64,000 nt of DNA from Lacinutrix sp. 5H-3-7-4. GTDB lineage: Bacteria; Bacteroidota; Bacteroidia; Flavobacteriales; Flavobacteriaceae. The DNA is taken from the NCBI RefSeq assembly GCF_000211855.2, contig NC_015638.1:3232169-3296168 (forward strand). Reading direction: 5' to 3'. Of the stretch, positions 20,561 through 29,042 are shown one piece after another; the first letter of the stretch is position 1; the number at the start of each line of letters is the position of its first letter. The position numbers and the translations under genes were made by a program. The notes beneath the pieces were generated by a model, which saw nothing but the letters and a program-made list of their open reading frames with translations, did not search any database and was not told where the DNA came from.

Positions 20561-20600
20561 AAAAAGCGACACAAAACGTTAAGTTGAGTGTCGCTTTTTT
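20561..20600 (+). terminator. Rho-independent terminator of clpB
   Basis: AAAAAGCGACAC pairs with GTGTCGCTTTTT across a 15-base loop and ends in a T-run. It lies 110 bases after the clpB stop. Confidence 0.75.
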
Positions 20601-20653
20601 ATTTATTTTTTTTATCTTTAGTAAACTAACCTATTACAATTAATAGCATAATT

Positions 20654-21058
20654 ATGGGCATGTTCCACTATTACGATTTAAATGATACAGAAGCTTTTGT
20701 TTTTGATGATTATTTAATTAGCCAAATGCATGAAGGAGAATGTCTAGATCATGACCATACAGTAATACTTCGCGAAATAATAAAAATTCATTTTGAAAAT
20801 AAAAGTCTTGTTTACATCTCTAACAGAGTAAAATCTTACACAGTAGATCCTTTAGTTTACAAAGAAGTTGAAAAAATGAAAAATTTATTAGCTATTATTA
20901 TAGTCACTAATAATCAAACTTTTTTTAAAGAAGCTAAAGAAGAATTAAAATATTTTAATAAGCCTTCTTTAGTTTGTAATAATTTGACAGACGCTATAAT
21001 TTGGGCCAGTAAACTTGTTAAAGATTCAAAAAAAGAAAAAGCTAATGGGAATGTTTAA
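20654..21058 (+). CDS. Small cytosolic protein, first of an overlapping paralog pair (SpoIIAA/STAS-like?)
   Basis: A 134-residue soluble protein with no signal peptide. It is a paralog of the next gene: both start MGMF-Y and share FDDxLI, an Ile/Val-Ser/Ala-NRV segment, PxVYKE, an IAxxI strand and a C-terminal SLTDAxxW-like helix. The alternating strand/helix order and the closing helix recall SpoIIAA-like (STAS/SEC14-type) proteins, but the match is too weak to be certain. The C-terminus is Lys/Asn-rich, and its last codons contain the start of the next gene, which suggests translational coupling. Function unknown. Confidence 0.65.
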   Translation: MGMFHYYDLNDTEAFVFDDYLISQMHEGECLDHDHTVILREIIKIHFENKSLVYISNRVKSYTVDPLVYKEVEKMKNLLAIIIVTNNQTFFKEAKEELKYFNKPSLVCNNLTDAIIWASKLVKDSKKEKANGNV

Positions 21059-21437
21059 ATATTACAATCAACCACATGCCGAAATATTTATTTTTGACGA
21101 CTTTTTAATAAAACAAGTAAAAGAAGGCCAACTCATTTCGTATGAAGAAACCGAAAAACTAAAGGAGCTTTTAGATAAACATTTTAAAAATAAAAAAGTT
21201 GCTTACATCGCTAATAGAGTACACTCCTTTTCAATTAACCCAATGGTTTATAAAGAAGCAGAAAAAATACCAAACCTTATTGCTGTTGCCATAATTCCTG
21301 GTAGTGAAAGCATGAGAGCTAACGCAGAGTTTGAAAAAAAATTCTATAGCAAACCTTATGGTATTTTCGACTCTTTAACAGATGCTGTTAAATGGGTTAA
21401 AGGTATTTTAGACAAAGAAAACAGCAACAATAAATAA
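21045..21437 (+). CDS. Second protein of the overlapping paralog pair
   Basis: About 130 residues, paralogous to the preceding gene. I start it at ATG 21045 because the product then begins MGMFKYYN, like MGMFHYYD in the partner. A longer frame from 21015 adds ten Lys-rich residues with no counterpart. The start lies 14 bases inside the upstream gene, so the ribosome probably reinitiates. Shared landmarks are IFDDFLIKQV, VAYIANRV, NPMVYKEAEK and SLTDAVKWV. The family may be SpoIIAA-like (STAS/SEC14 fold). The pair lies between clpB and mqo with no obvious functional link. Confidence 0.65.
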   Translation: MGMFKYYNQPHAEIFIFDDFLIKQVKEGQLISYEETEKLKELLDKHFKNKKVAYIANRVHSFSINPMVYKEAEKIPNLIAVAIIPGSESMRANAEFEKKFYSKPYGIFDSLTDAVKWVKGILDKENSNNK

Positions 21438-21451
21438 ATAAGTAATTTAAC

Positions 21452-22939
21452 CTACAATTCTAAAGCTTTTTGTGAATGTTCAACTGTTTTCTTAAATAAT
21501 TCTGCAGTCACTTCTGCTTTCCAAATTGGAACAATTTCATCTAACTTTTGCTTACCTACTTTAGAGTTTACAATTTCTGGAAATGCAGTTTCAAAAACTT
21601 CTAACATTACATAAGTTGCTGTAGAAGCTCCTGGTGAAGCACCTAACAAGCAGGTTATACTACCATCTTTACTTTTTACCACTTCGGTACCAAATTGTAA
21701 TTTACCACCTTCATATTCATCTTTTTTTATAATTTGAACACGTTGTCCTGCGACCAAAAGTTCCCAATCTTCACTTTTTGCATCTTTAACAAAAGTTCTT
21801 AAATCATTCATTCTATCTTCATGAGACATTGAAACTTGCTCAATTAAATATTTAGTTAATGGTAAATTATCCCAAAATGCACCAAGCATAGGTTTTATAT
21901 TATCTAGCTTAATAGATTTAAACAAATCTAAATTAGAACCTTCTTTTAAAAATTTTGGGCTAAAGCCAGCAAATGGTCCAAATAATAATTCTCGTTTTCC
22001 ATTAATAAAACGCGTGTCTAAATGCGGTGTAGACATTGGTGGATCATTAGGTCCTGCTTTACTATACACCTTACCCAAGTGTTGCTTGATAATAGCTTCG
22101 TTTTTACAAACCAGCCATTCGCCACTTACAGGAAAACCTCCATAACCATCTTTTTCTTTAATTTCTACTTTTTGTAATAATAATAAACTGCCGCCACCAG
22201 CACCAATAAATACATGCTTTGCATCTAAATATTGCTTTCTTTTTGTTTTAGTGTTTTTTACAACTACAGACCACTCTATGTCTTTATCTGGGTCTATATC
22301 TAAAACCTCTTCGTTACAATGTACCGGAGTATTAAACTCTTTTTCAAGTATATAAAATAGTTTTTTAGTTAAAGCACCAAAATTCATTTCTGCACCGCGC
22401 TCAATACGTGTTGCAGCCATAATTTCATTTTCACTCCTACTTGCTGTTATTAAAGGAAACCAAGTTTTCATTTTACTTAAAGCTGTGGTAAACTCCATGC
22501 CTTCAAACATAAAATGATTTTTTAAAGCATTAAATCTTTTTTCTAAAAATGCTACATTTTCTTCTCCTGTAACCCAACTATGATGTGGTACTGGATTAAT
22601 AAAATCTTTAGGATTATTAATTAATTTATTATTAACTAAATAACTCCAAAACTGTTTAGATAATTCAAATTGAGTACAAATATTATAAGCCTTAGAACAA
22701 TCTACACTATCGCCTTTTTGCGGTGTATAGTTTAATTCACATAAGGCAGAATGTCCTGTTCCTGCATTATTCCAGGCAGCAGTACTTTCTTGTGCAACAC
22801 CATCTAATCTTTCAAGAATTAAAATATTTAGTTCTGGCTTTACCAGTTTTACCAAAAGCGCTAAAGTGGCACTCATAATTCCTGCTCCTACACAAATTAA
22901 ATCGTAATCTGTATTGACATCTATATTTTTAGTACTCAT
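21452..22939 (-). CDS. mqo: Malate:quinone oxidoreductase
   Basis: The 495-residue FAD enzyme oxidises malate to oxaloacetate and passes electrons to the quinone pool, so it is peripheral on the inner membrane. The N-terminal dinucleotide fold is VGAGIMSATLALL, followed by ESTAAWNNAGTGHSALCELNYTP, a segment characteristic of Mqo. Later landmarks are VFIGAGGGSL, FPVSGEW, LDTRFINGKRELLFGPFAGF and the C-terminal LLGASPGAST. Length is normal. It converges on the paralog pair with only 14 bases between stops and no visible terminator. Confidence 0.96.
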   Translation of the reverse strand: MSTKNIDVNTDYDLICVGAGIMSATLALLVKLVKPELNILILERLDGVAQESTAAWNNAGTGHSALCELNYTPQKGDSVDCSKAYNICTQFELSKQFWSYLVNNKLINNPKDFINPVPHHSWVTGEENVAFLEKRFNALKNHFMFEGMEFTTALSKMKTWFPLITASRSENEIMAATRIERGAEMNFGALTKKLFYILEKEFNTPVHCNEEVLDIDPDKDIEWSVVVKNTKTKRKQYLDAKHVFIGAGGGSLLLLQKVEIKEKDGYGGFPVSGEWLVCKNEAIIKQHLGKVYSKAGPNDPPMSTPHLDTRFINGKRELLFGPFAGFSPKFLKEGSNLDLFKSIKLDNIKPMLGAFWDNLPLTKYLIEQVSMSHEDRMNDLRTFVKDAKSEDWELLVAGQRVQIIKKDEYEGGKLQFGTEVVKSKDGSITCLLGASPGASTATYVMLEVFETAFPEIVNSKVGKQKLDEIVPIWKAEVTAELFKKTVEHSQKALEL

Positions 22940-23018
22940 TTCGTTAATTTTAGCCTAAATATAAAACAATAAAATAGTATTGTAGACTGAATTTAATATC
23001 TTTAGATTTCGCAACTCC

Positions 23019-23552
23019 ATGAATAAATTGGCAATGAAACATTTAATTATAATAGCATTAGTATTTACAACATTTTCTTGCGCAAAAGCACAAAATAAAA
23101 AAAACACTAAAAGCACTAAACAAGAAACTACCACCTTCTATTTTGTTAGGCATGCCGAAAAAGATACCAAACCTAAAAACAATCCTAAATTATTACCAAG
23201 CGGAAAAGCCCGTGCAAATACACTTGCTAATTTTTTTAAAAACATAAAACTTGATGCTATATATTCTACAGATTTTACCAGAACTTTAAACACAGTTTTA
23301 CCAACAGCAAAATCTCAAAAATTAAATACAAAAATCTACGATCCAGTAGCTATGAACTACAATACATTTAAGAGTAATAATATTGGTAAAAATGTATTTA
23401 TCGTTGGACATAGCAATACAATACCTAATTTTGTAAATGCTATAATTGGAGAAAAAATATATCCAGAAATAGATGAAACCAATTACAATAATTTATATAT
23501 AGTTACAATAACAAACACAGGAATAAAACACGAGCTAAGAACTAAATATTAA
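23019..23552 (+). CDS. Exported histidine phosphatase (SixA/phosphoglycerate mutase-like)
   Basis: A 177-residue precursor with a probable lipoprotein signal (TFSC at about 21). The active-site motif VRHAEKD carries the phosphorylated His, and a second catalytic His lies in IVGHSNTIPN. The conserved Arg is in STDFTRTLNT. This is the histidine phosphatase superfamily; the short form with RHAEK resembles SixA-like or secreted phosphatases rather than glycolytic mutase. The substrate is unknown. An alternative start at ATG 23034 (MKHLIIIA) would give a more typical signal length. smpB follows 26 bases later. Confidence 0.82.
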   Translation: MNKLAMKHLIIIALVFTTFSCAKAQNKKNTKSTKQETTTFYFVRHAEKDTKPKNNPKLLPSGKARANTLANFFKNIKLDAIYSTDFTRTLNTVLPTAKSQKLNTKIYDPVAMNYNTFKSNNIGKNVFIVGHSNTIPNFVNAIIGEKIYPEIDETNYNNLYIVTITNTGIKHELRTKY

Positions 23553-23563
23553 TACTATTTTTT

Positions 23564-23571
23564 TAGCTTTG
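23564..23571 (+). promoter_or_regulatory. Predicted -7 box close to the smpB start
   Basis: TAGCTTTG matches TAnnTTTG exactly and ends 7 bases before the ATG at 23579. Transcription from it would give an almost leaderless smpB mRNA. No TTG is visible at -33. Confidence 0.35.
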
Positions 23572-23578
23572 CCATAAC

Positions 23579-24034
23579 ATGCAAAAAACGATAAACATAC
23601 TTAATAAAAAAGCTAAATTTCAATACGAAATATTAGATAAATATACTGCTGGAATTGTTTTAACAGGAACAGAAATTAAATCTATTAGAGACAGTAAAGC
23701 CTCAATTGCTGAAGCTTTTTGTGAATTTAATGAACAAAACGAACTGTTTGTTATAAACATGACCATTCAAGAATATGTGTATGGAAACTACTATAACCAT
23801 GCACCAAAAGCAGAACGTAAATTACTTTTAAACCGGAGAGAGTTAAAAAAACTTGAAAAAGAAGTTAATACTTCTGGTTTAACCATTATTCCTTTACGAT
23901 TATTTATTAATGATAAAGGTTATGCTAAACTTGTAATAGCACTAGCAAAAGGTAAAAAATTGTACGATAAACGCGAAACAATTAAAGACCGAGATAATAA
24001 ACGTAATTTAGATAGAATTAAAAAAAACTTTTAG
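23579..24034 (+). CDS. smpB: SsrA-binding protein SmpB
   Basis: The 151-residue partner of tmRNA releases stalled ribosomes. It has [31 protein letters not shown] N-terminal motifs (seen here as [18 protein letters not shown]), then EQYVYGNY-like [12 protein letters not shown]. The basic C-terminal tail is [19 protein letters not shown]. That tail is disordered and rich in Lys and Arg, as needed to enter the mRNA channel. The tmRNA gene itself is not in the window. Length and motifs are standard. Confidence 0.95.
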   Translation: MQKTINILNKKAKFQYEILDKYTAGIVLTGTEIKSIRDSKASIAEAFCEFNEQNELFVINMTIQEYVYGNYYNHAPKAERKLLLNRRELKKLEKEVNTSGLTIIPLRLFINDKGYAKLVIALAKGKKLYDKRETIKDRDNKRNLDRIKKNF

Positions 24035-24110
24035 TCATCTAATTTTCAAAAAATTATGATTGCTATAACAATTATAAATTCTTTTTATTTTTAAGTTTGA
24101 AAAAACCAAG

Positions 24111-24139
24111 GCAACCTTTTTGTAAAAAAAAGCGTCTTA
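24111..24139 (+). promoter_or_regulatory. Predicted ECF sigma-type promoter
   Basis: GCAACCTTTTTG (24111-24122) and CGTCTTA (24133-24139) are spaced with 16 bases between AACC and CGTC. This is the AAC / CGTC arrangement of extracytoplasmic-function sigma factors and unlike the TAnnTTTG promoters elsewhere in the window. It lies 25 bases before the ATG of the DUF5686 gene. Confidence 0.6.
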
Positions 24140-24163
24140 GTAATAAAACGTTAATCTTTTTTT

Positions 24164-26635
24164 ATGAAAAAAATTCTACTCTCTCTTTTATTATTTTTTG
24201 CTTTCAACTTTACATTTTCTCAAATTTCTGGCACTGTAACTTCTAGTAAAAATGAACCTCTATCTGCTGTTAACGTATATATAGACAATACATACATTGG
24301 TACTTCTAGTAATGATGATGGTATATACACTCTAAAATATAATACAAAAGGCAAGCACACAGTAGTATTTAAATATTTAGGTTATAAAACACTAAAAAAA
24401 AATGTAAATATTACTAGTTTCCCATTTACAATAAATGTTACGCTAGAACCAGAAGATATTTCTTTAGCAGAAGTTGAAATTAATACAGAAGAAGATCCTG
24501 CTATTGAAATAATAAAAAAAGCTATTAAAAACCGAAAAACAACACTTGAAAAATTAAAAACCTATCGCGCTAATTTTTACTCTAAAGGATTATTAAGAAT
24601 TAAAAACGCTCCAGAAAATTTTATGGGTCAAGATATTGGTGATCTTGGCGGTGGTTTAGATTCTACTAGAAGTGGCATTATTTATTTATCTGAAACCATA
24701 TCTGAATTAAAATACCAACGTCCAAAACCTTTAAAAGAAACTATAATTGCTTCAAAAATTAGTGGTGATGATAATGGTTTTAGCTTTAATAATGCAGCAA
24801 ATGTAAACTTTGATTTTTATGAAAACACTGTAGAATTAGCCGATGCCAAAATAGTATCTCCAATTGCAGATTATGCCTTTAATTATTACCAATATAAACT
24901 TGAAGGTGTATTTTTTGATGAACGAGGTAATTTAATCAATAAAATTAAAGCCACTGCTAAAAGACCTAATGATAAAGCTTTTTCTGGCTATGTATATATT
25001 GTTGAAGACGATTGGCATTTATATGCTGTAGATTTAAACATAACAGGTTTACAAGTAGAAATTCCTCCAGTAGATTTCTTTTTTATCCAACAAAATTATT
25101 CCTATTCAGAGAAAGATAATATTTGGGTAAAACTATCACTTACATTCGATTTAGAGTTTGGCATGCTTGGTATAAAAGGAGATGGTAGATTTGTTGCTGG
25201 ATATAGTGATTGGGATTTCTCTCCACAATTTGATAAAAAAACATTTTCAAGAGAATTACTTTCTTTTAAAGAAAATTCTAATAAAAAAGATTCTACCTAT
25301 TGGAACCAAAAAAGAGCAGTACCATTAACTAATGCAGAAGCTAAAGATTATATTAAAAAAGACAGTTTACAAATATTACGTGAGTCTAAACCATATTTAG
25401 ATTCTATAGACAGAAAAAACAACAGTTTTAAACCTCTAAACAGTTTGCTTAGTGGTTACACATACCAAAATTCTTATAAAAAATACAACTTTGATATTAC
25501 ATCTCCACTTACAGGACTTAGCTTTAATACAGTTCAAGGCTGGAATGCTAATATGGATTTAACGTTTACTAAAAACTTTAATGAATTTAGACGCTATCTT
25601 TTTATAAAAACCACTTTAAATTATGGCGAAGCAGATGACCGTTTAAGAGCCAATGCCTTAATAAGAATGAGGTTTAACGCTACTAAAAACCAATTTTTAA
25701 CAATTTCTGGAGGTGTTGAAGCTAAACAGTTTAATAATGCTCAACCTATTTCAAGATTAGAAAATGCAGTTAGCTCTTTATTTTTTGAAGATAACTATGC
25801 TAAATTTTACGATCTTACTTTTGCTAAAGTCGCTTACTCCCAAGAAGTTTTTAATGGGTTTAGACTGTTTACAGATATTGCATACGAAAGACGAAAATCA
25901 CTGTTTAATAGTACCGATTATTCTATTATAAACGAAAGTGATGATATTTACACTAGTAACAATCCTTTAAACGAAACTGCTTTTAATAGCGCACCATTTA
26001 ACACCCATAATATTATAAAATTTAATGCTGTTGCAAGAATAAATTTTGGACAATATTATTTAAGCTATCCAGATGGAAAGTTTAATATTCCTGGTAACAA
26101 ATATCCAACATTGGATATTGGATATGAAAAAGGCTTTAGCGCTAACAATTCTAACTATAATTTTGATGAGTATAAAGTTAGACTGTTTCAAAATGTAGAC
26201 TTAGGAACTTTTGGAGATTTTAAATACAACTTAAAAGGAGGCTTTTTTAATAACGCAAATAATATAGCTTTTGTAGACTACAAACATTTTAATGGTAATC
26301 AAATTCATTTTACCAGAAACAGTAATTACACTAACAGTTTTAAAAACCTACCATATTATACTTTAAGTACTAATAATAATTATGGCGAATTTCATTTCGA
26401 GCATAATTTTAAAGGCTATATAATGAACAAATTACCATTATTACGAGCCTTAAAAACAAACTTAATTATTGGTAGCAATATTGCTTCAACTAAAAACAAC
26501 AAACCATATAGCGAATTTTCTGTAGGATTAGAAAATTTAGGATTTGGCAAATTTAGAATACTTAGAGTAGATTACGTACGCTCATACCAAAATGGCTTTT
26601 TAAACGATGCAGTAATGTTTGGTATAGGCTTATAA
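24164..26635 (+). CDS. DUF5686 outer-membrane protein with carboxypeptidase-like N-terminal domain
   Basis: The 823-residue precursor has a Sec signal peptide ending near TFSQ. Residues about 20-100 form the CarboxypepD_reg-like beta-sandwich common in Bacteroidota outer-membrane proteins (ISGTVTSSKNEPLSAVNVYI). The rest fits the DUF5686 family: IEIIKKAIKNR early, and then a long strand-rich C-terminal region with aromatic-rich beta strands ending in a phenylalanine-free GIGL tail. A beta-barrel in the outer membrane is likely. The exact role is unknown. An ECF-type promoter upstream suggests envelope-stress control. Confidence 0.8.
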   Translation: MKKILLSLLLFFAFNFTFSQISGTVTSSKNEPLSAVNVYIDNTYIGTSSNDDGIYTLKYNTKGKHTVVFKYLGYKTLKKNVNITSFPFTINVTLEPEDISLAEVEINTEEDPAIEIIKKAIKNRKTTLEKLKTYRANFYSKGLLRIKNAPENFMGQDIGDLGGGLDSTRSGIIYLSETISELKYQRPKPLKETIIASKISGDDNGFSFNNAANVNFDFYENTVELADAKIVSPIADYAFNYYQYKLEGVFFDERGNLINKIKATAKRPNDKAFSGYVYIVEDDWHLYAVDLNITGLQVEIPPVDFFFIQQNYSYSEKDNIWVKLSLTFDLEFGMLGIKGDGRFVAGYSDWDFSPQFDKKTFSRELLSFKENSNKKDSTYWNQKRAVPLTNAEAKDYIKKDSLQILRESKPYLDSIDRKNNSFKPLNSLLSGYTYQNSYKKYNFDITSPLTGLSFNTVQGWNANMDLTFTKNFNEFRRYLFIKTTLNYGEADDRLRANALIRMRFNATKNQFLTISGGVEAKQFNNAQPISRLENAVSSLFFEDNYAKFYDLTFAKVAYSQEVFNGFRLFTDIAYERRKSLFNSTDYSIINESDDIYTSNNPLNETAFNSAPFNTHNIIKFNAVARINFGQYYLSYPDGKFNIPGNKYPTLDIGYEKGFSANNSNYNFDEYKVRLFQNVDLGTFGDFKYNLKGGFFNNANNIAFVDYKHFNGNQIHFTRNSNYTNSFKNLPYYTLSTNNNYGEFHFEHNFKGYIMNKLPLLRALKTNLIIGSNIASTKNNKPYSEFSVGLENLGFGKFRILRVDYVRSYQNGFLNDAVMFGIGL

Positions 26636-26664
26636 ATATATTACATTTAAACAAGCAGCATGTT

Positions 26665-27180
26665 ATGTTTAACGACTATAGACCAAAAATAAAACTTAAA
26701 AAAAATCAAACTCAAAAAATGTTAGAGATAATAACATTTTTATGCGTTGCTTTCTGTTTTGTTTATCCAGCAATATATTATTCGGTTTTACCAGAACAAG
26801 TACCAATGCATTTTAATTACAAAGGAGAAGTAGATAATTACGGTAGTAAAAACTCTGTATTTGTTTTAGGTATAATAGGAGCAATAACAGCTTTTGGTTT
26901 GTATAAGCTTAATCAATATCCTCATATTTTTAATTATCCAGTAAAAATAACTCCAGAAAATATAGAAAAACAGTACAAAGATGCTGTAAAAATGCTTAGC
27001 TATGTAAATTTATTAATTGCTATACTATTTGCTATTATTAGTTACCAAGTAGTAAATATTGCTTTAGAAAATGGAAACCAATTTGGAGTATGGAGCGAAT
27101 ATTTAATATATGCTATAATTGCAGTTTTAACTTTTGCACCAATAGTTTTAGTAATAATTAATGTATTTAAAAAACCTTAG
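26665..27180 (+). CDS. DUF1648 membrane protein
   Basis: The 171-residue protein has four predicted membrane segments (about 20-40, 65-82, 112-132, 145-167). Between the first two lies the DUF1648 pattern: PEQVPMHFNYKGEVDNYGSK. This short motif (P..HFN..G..D.YG.K) is shared with the N-terminal part of SdpI-type immunity and permease proteins, but this protein is short and its role is unknown. It overlaps the last 4 bases of the convergent pcm gene. Confidence 0.75.
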   Translation: MFNDYRPKIKLKKNQTQKMLEIITFLCVAFCFVYPAIYYSVLPEQVPMHFNYKGEVDNYGSKNSVFVLGIIGAITAFGLYKLNQYPHIFNYPVKITPENIEKQYKDAVKMLSYVNLLIAILFAIISYQVVNIALENGNQFGVWSEYLIYAIIAVLTFAPIVLVIINVFKKP

Positions 27181-27818
27181 TTTTTATCTTCTAAAAGTGG
27201 TACAAACCTAAACTCACCAAACTCGGTTTTATCAAAATCCATTGGACCTTTTCTAACAAAAAGTGTCATCGTCTGTACTTTATCACCAACAGGTATTACA
27301 AGTCGCCCACCAATTTCTAATTGTGCCAATAATGGTTTTGGCACAAAAGGTGCACCAGCTGTTACAATAATACTTTTAAAAGGTGCTTGCTCTACCAAAC
27401 CTTTATAACCGTCACCAAAAATTAGTTTTTTAGCTCTATATCCCAATTTTGGTAAAAATTTGCTGGTTTTTTTAAAAAGCTCTTGTTGCCTTTCAATACT
27501 ATAAACTTTTGCACCTATTTCGCATAATACTGCAGTTTGATAACCACTACCAGTACCAATTTCTAAAATTTTATCACCGCGATTTACTTGCATTAATTCG
27601 GTTTGAAAAGCTACTGTGTAAGGTTGAGAAATAGTTTGGTCTGCAGCAATAGGAAACGCTTTATCTTGATAAGCATGTTCTAAAAAACTAGAATCCATAA
27701 ATAAATGGCGTGGTATTTTACCAATAGCAGCTAATACAGAAGCATCTGTAATACCTTTGTTTTTTAACACATTAACAAGTTGTTGTCTTAAGCCTTGATG
27801 TTTAAAAGTATCTCTCAA
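27177..27818 (-). CDS. pcm: Protein-L-isoaspartate O-methyltransferase
   Basis: The 213-residue SAM-dependent enzyme repairs isoaspartyl residues in damaged proteins. The SAM motif is ILEIGTGSGYQTAVL. Further landmarks are the substrate-contact segment ISQPYTVAFQTELM, IGKIPRHLF near the N-terminus, and the closing motif FVPLLE. Length is normal. The start ATG at 27818 gives the typical N-terminus. The gene ends in a 4-base overlap with the DUF1648 gene running the other way. Confidence 0.94.
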   Translation of the reverse strand: MRDTFKHQGLRQQLVNVLKNKGITDASVLAAIGKIPRHLFMDSSFLEHAYQDKAFPIAADQTISQPYTVAFQTELMQVNRGDKILEIGTGSGYQTAVLCEIGAKVYSIERQQELFKKTSKFLPKLGYRAKKLIFGDGYKGLVEQAPFKSIIVTAGAPFVPKPLLAQLEIGGRLVIPVGDKVQTMTLFVRKGPMDFDKTEFGEFRFVPLLEDKN

Positions 27819-27924
27819 AATAGGAAGCAGTTAGGAACGATAAAATTAGCAAAACATCTTTCGGTTTAAAAGTAATTTCTTAATTTAATTTTAAACTAAA
27901 AAACAGTGAAAAATTCACTCAATT

Positions 27925-27957
27925 TTGTGAAATTCGTAGCTAAATATCTTATTTTTG
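27925..27957 (+). promoter_or_regulatory. Promoter of the Gfo/Idh dehydrogenase gene
   Basis: TATTTTTG (27950-27957) matches TAnnTTTG exactly and a TTG (27925-27927) lies 22 bases upstream. Its place inside the longer open frame supports the downstream start at 27975. Confidence 0.5.
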
Positions 27958-27974
27958 AAAAAAACGTAAACAGA

Positions 27975-28934
27975 ATGCTAAACGCTGGAGTTTTAGGTGC
28001 TGGACACCTTGGGAAAATTCATTTAAGACTTCTTAATGAGTCTACTAAATACAACCTTGTTGGTTTCTATGATGCTAACGAAGAAAATGGCAAAAAGGTT
28101 GAAGCCGAATTTGGTTATAAATTTTTTAATACTATAGATGCATTAATAGATGCTGTAGATATGGTAGATATTGTAACACCTACTTTATCTCACTACGATT
28201 GCGCAAGGCAAGCTATTGCTAAAGGCAAACACATATTTATAGAGAAACCAATTACTAATACTGTTGAGGAAGCCGAAACACTAAGAACCTTAGTGGCAGA
28301 ATATGGCGTAAAAGGTCAAGTTGGTCACGTAGAGCGTTTTAATCCAGCATTTATTGCAATAAAAGACCAACTAGAAAACCCTATGTTTATAGAAACTCAT
28401 CGCTTGGCAGAATTTAACCCAAGAGGCACAGACGTTCCTGTAGTTTTAGATTTAATGATTCATGATATCGATGTCATTTTAAGTGTAGTAAACTCTAAAG
28501 TTAAACATGTATCTGCAAGTGGCGTTTCGGTAATAAGCGACACACCAGATATTGCAAATGCAAGAATTGAATTTGTAAACGGCTGCGTTGCTAATTTAAC
28601 AGCCAGTAGAATTTCATTAAAAAACATGCGTAAAACACGTTTCTTTCAAAAAGATGCTTACATCTCTGTAGACTTTTTAGAAAAAAAATGCGAAGTTGTA
28701 AAAATGAAAGACGCACCAACACAACCTGGAGATTTTGATATGATTCTTCAAAATGCCGAAGGTGTAAAAAAGCAAATCTATTTTGACAACCCTCAAATAT
28801 CAACCAATAATGCCATTTTAGACGAGTTAGAAACTTTTGCAGATGCTATTAACAACAACACAAAACCAATAGTAACATTACATGATGGTACCGAGGCTTT
28901 ACGTGTTGCTACTATGATAATCGATCAATTTTAA
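27975..28934 (+). CDS. Gfo/Idh/MocA family oxidoreductase
   Basis: A protein of about 319 residues with an N-terminal NAD(P) fold (GVLGAGHLGKIHLRLL) and the family motif EKPITNT. The C-terminal alpha/beta domain contains GHVERFNPAF and MIHDIDVILSVV. Members oxidise or reduce sugars and related compounds; the exact substrate is unknown. I start at ATG 27975 because the fold begins at once and a promoter lies between a longer GTG start (27906) and this ATG. The gene is followed by a separately started 3-hydroxyacyl-CoA dehydrogenase. Confidence 0.88.
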   Translation: MLNAGVLGAGHLGKIHLRLLNESTKYNLVGFYDANEENGKKVEAEFGYKFFNTIDALIDAVDMVDIVTPTLSHYDCARQAIAKGKHIFIEKPITNTVEEAETLRTLVAEYGVKGQVGHVERFNPAFIAIKDQLENPMFIETHRLAEFNPRGTDVPVVLDLMIHDIDVILSVVNSKVKHVSASGVSVISDTPDIANARIEFVNGCVANLTASRISLKNMRKTRFFQKDAYISVDFLEKKCEVVKMKDAPTQPGDFDMILQNAEGVKKQIYFDNPQISTNNAILDELETFADAINNNTKPIVTLHDGTEALRVATMIIDQF

Positions 28935-29042
28935 TTAGCACAAAATAAAAATCAAAAATCATTTATACTTAAATGATGTATTATAACAATTTAATAATAA
29001 CACATTCCTTATCTCTTAGGAATTAAAATAATATTTTTTTAT

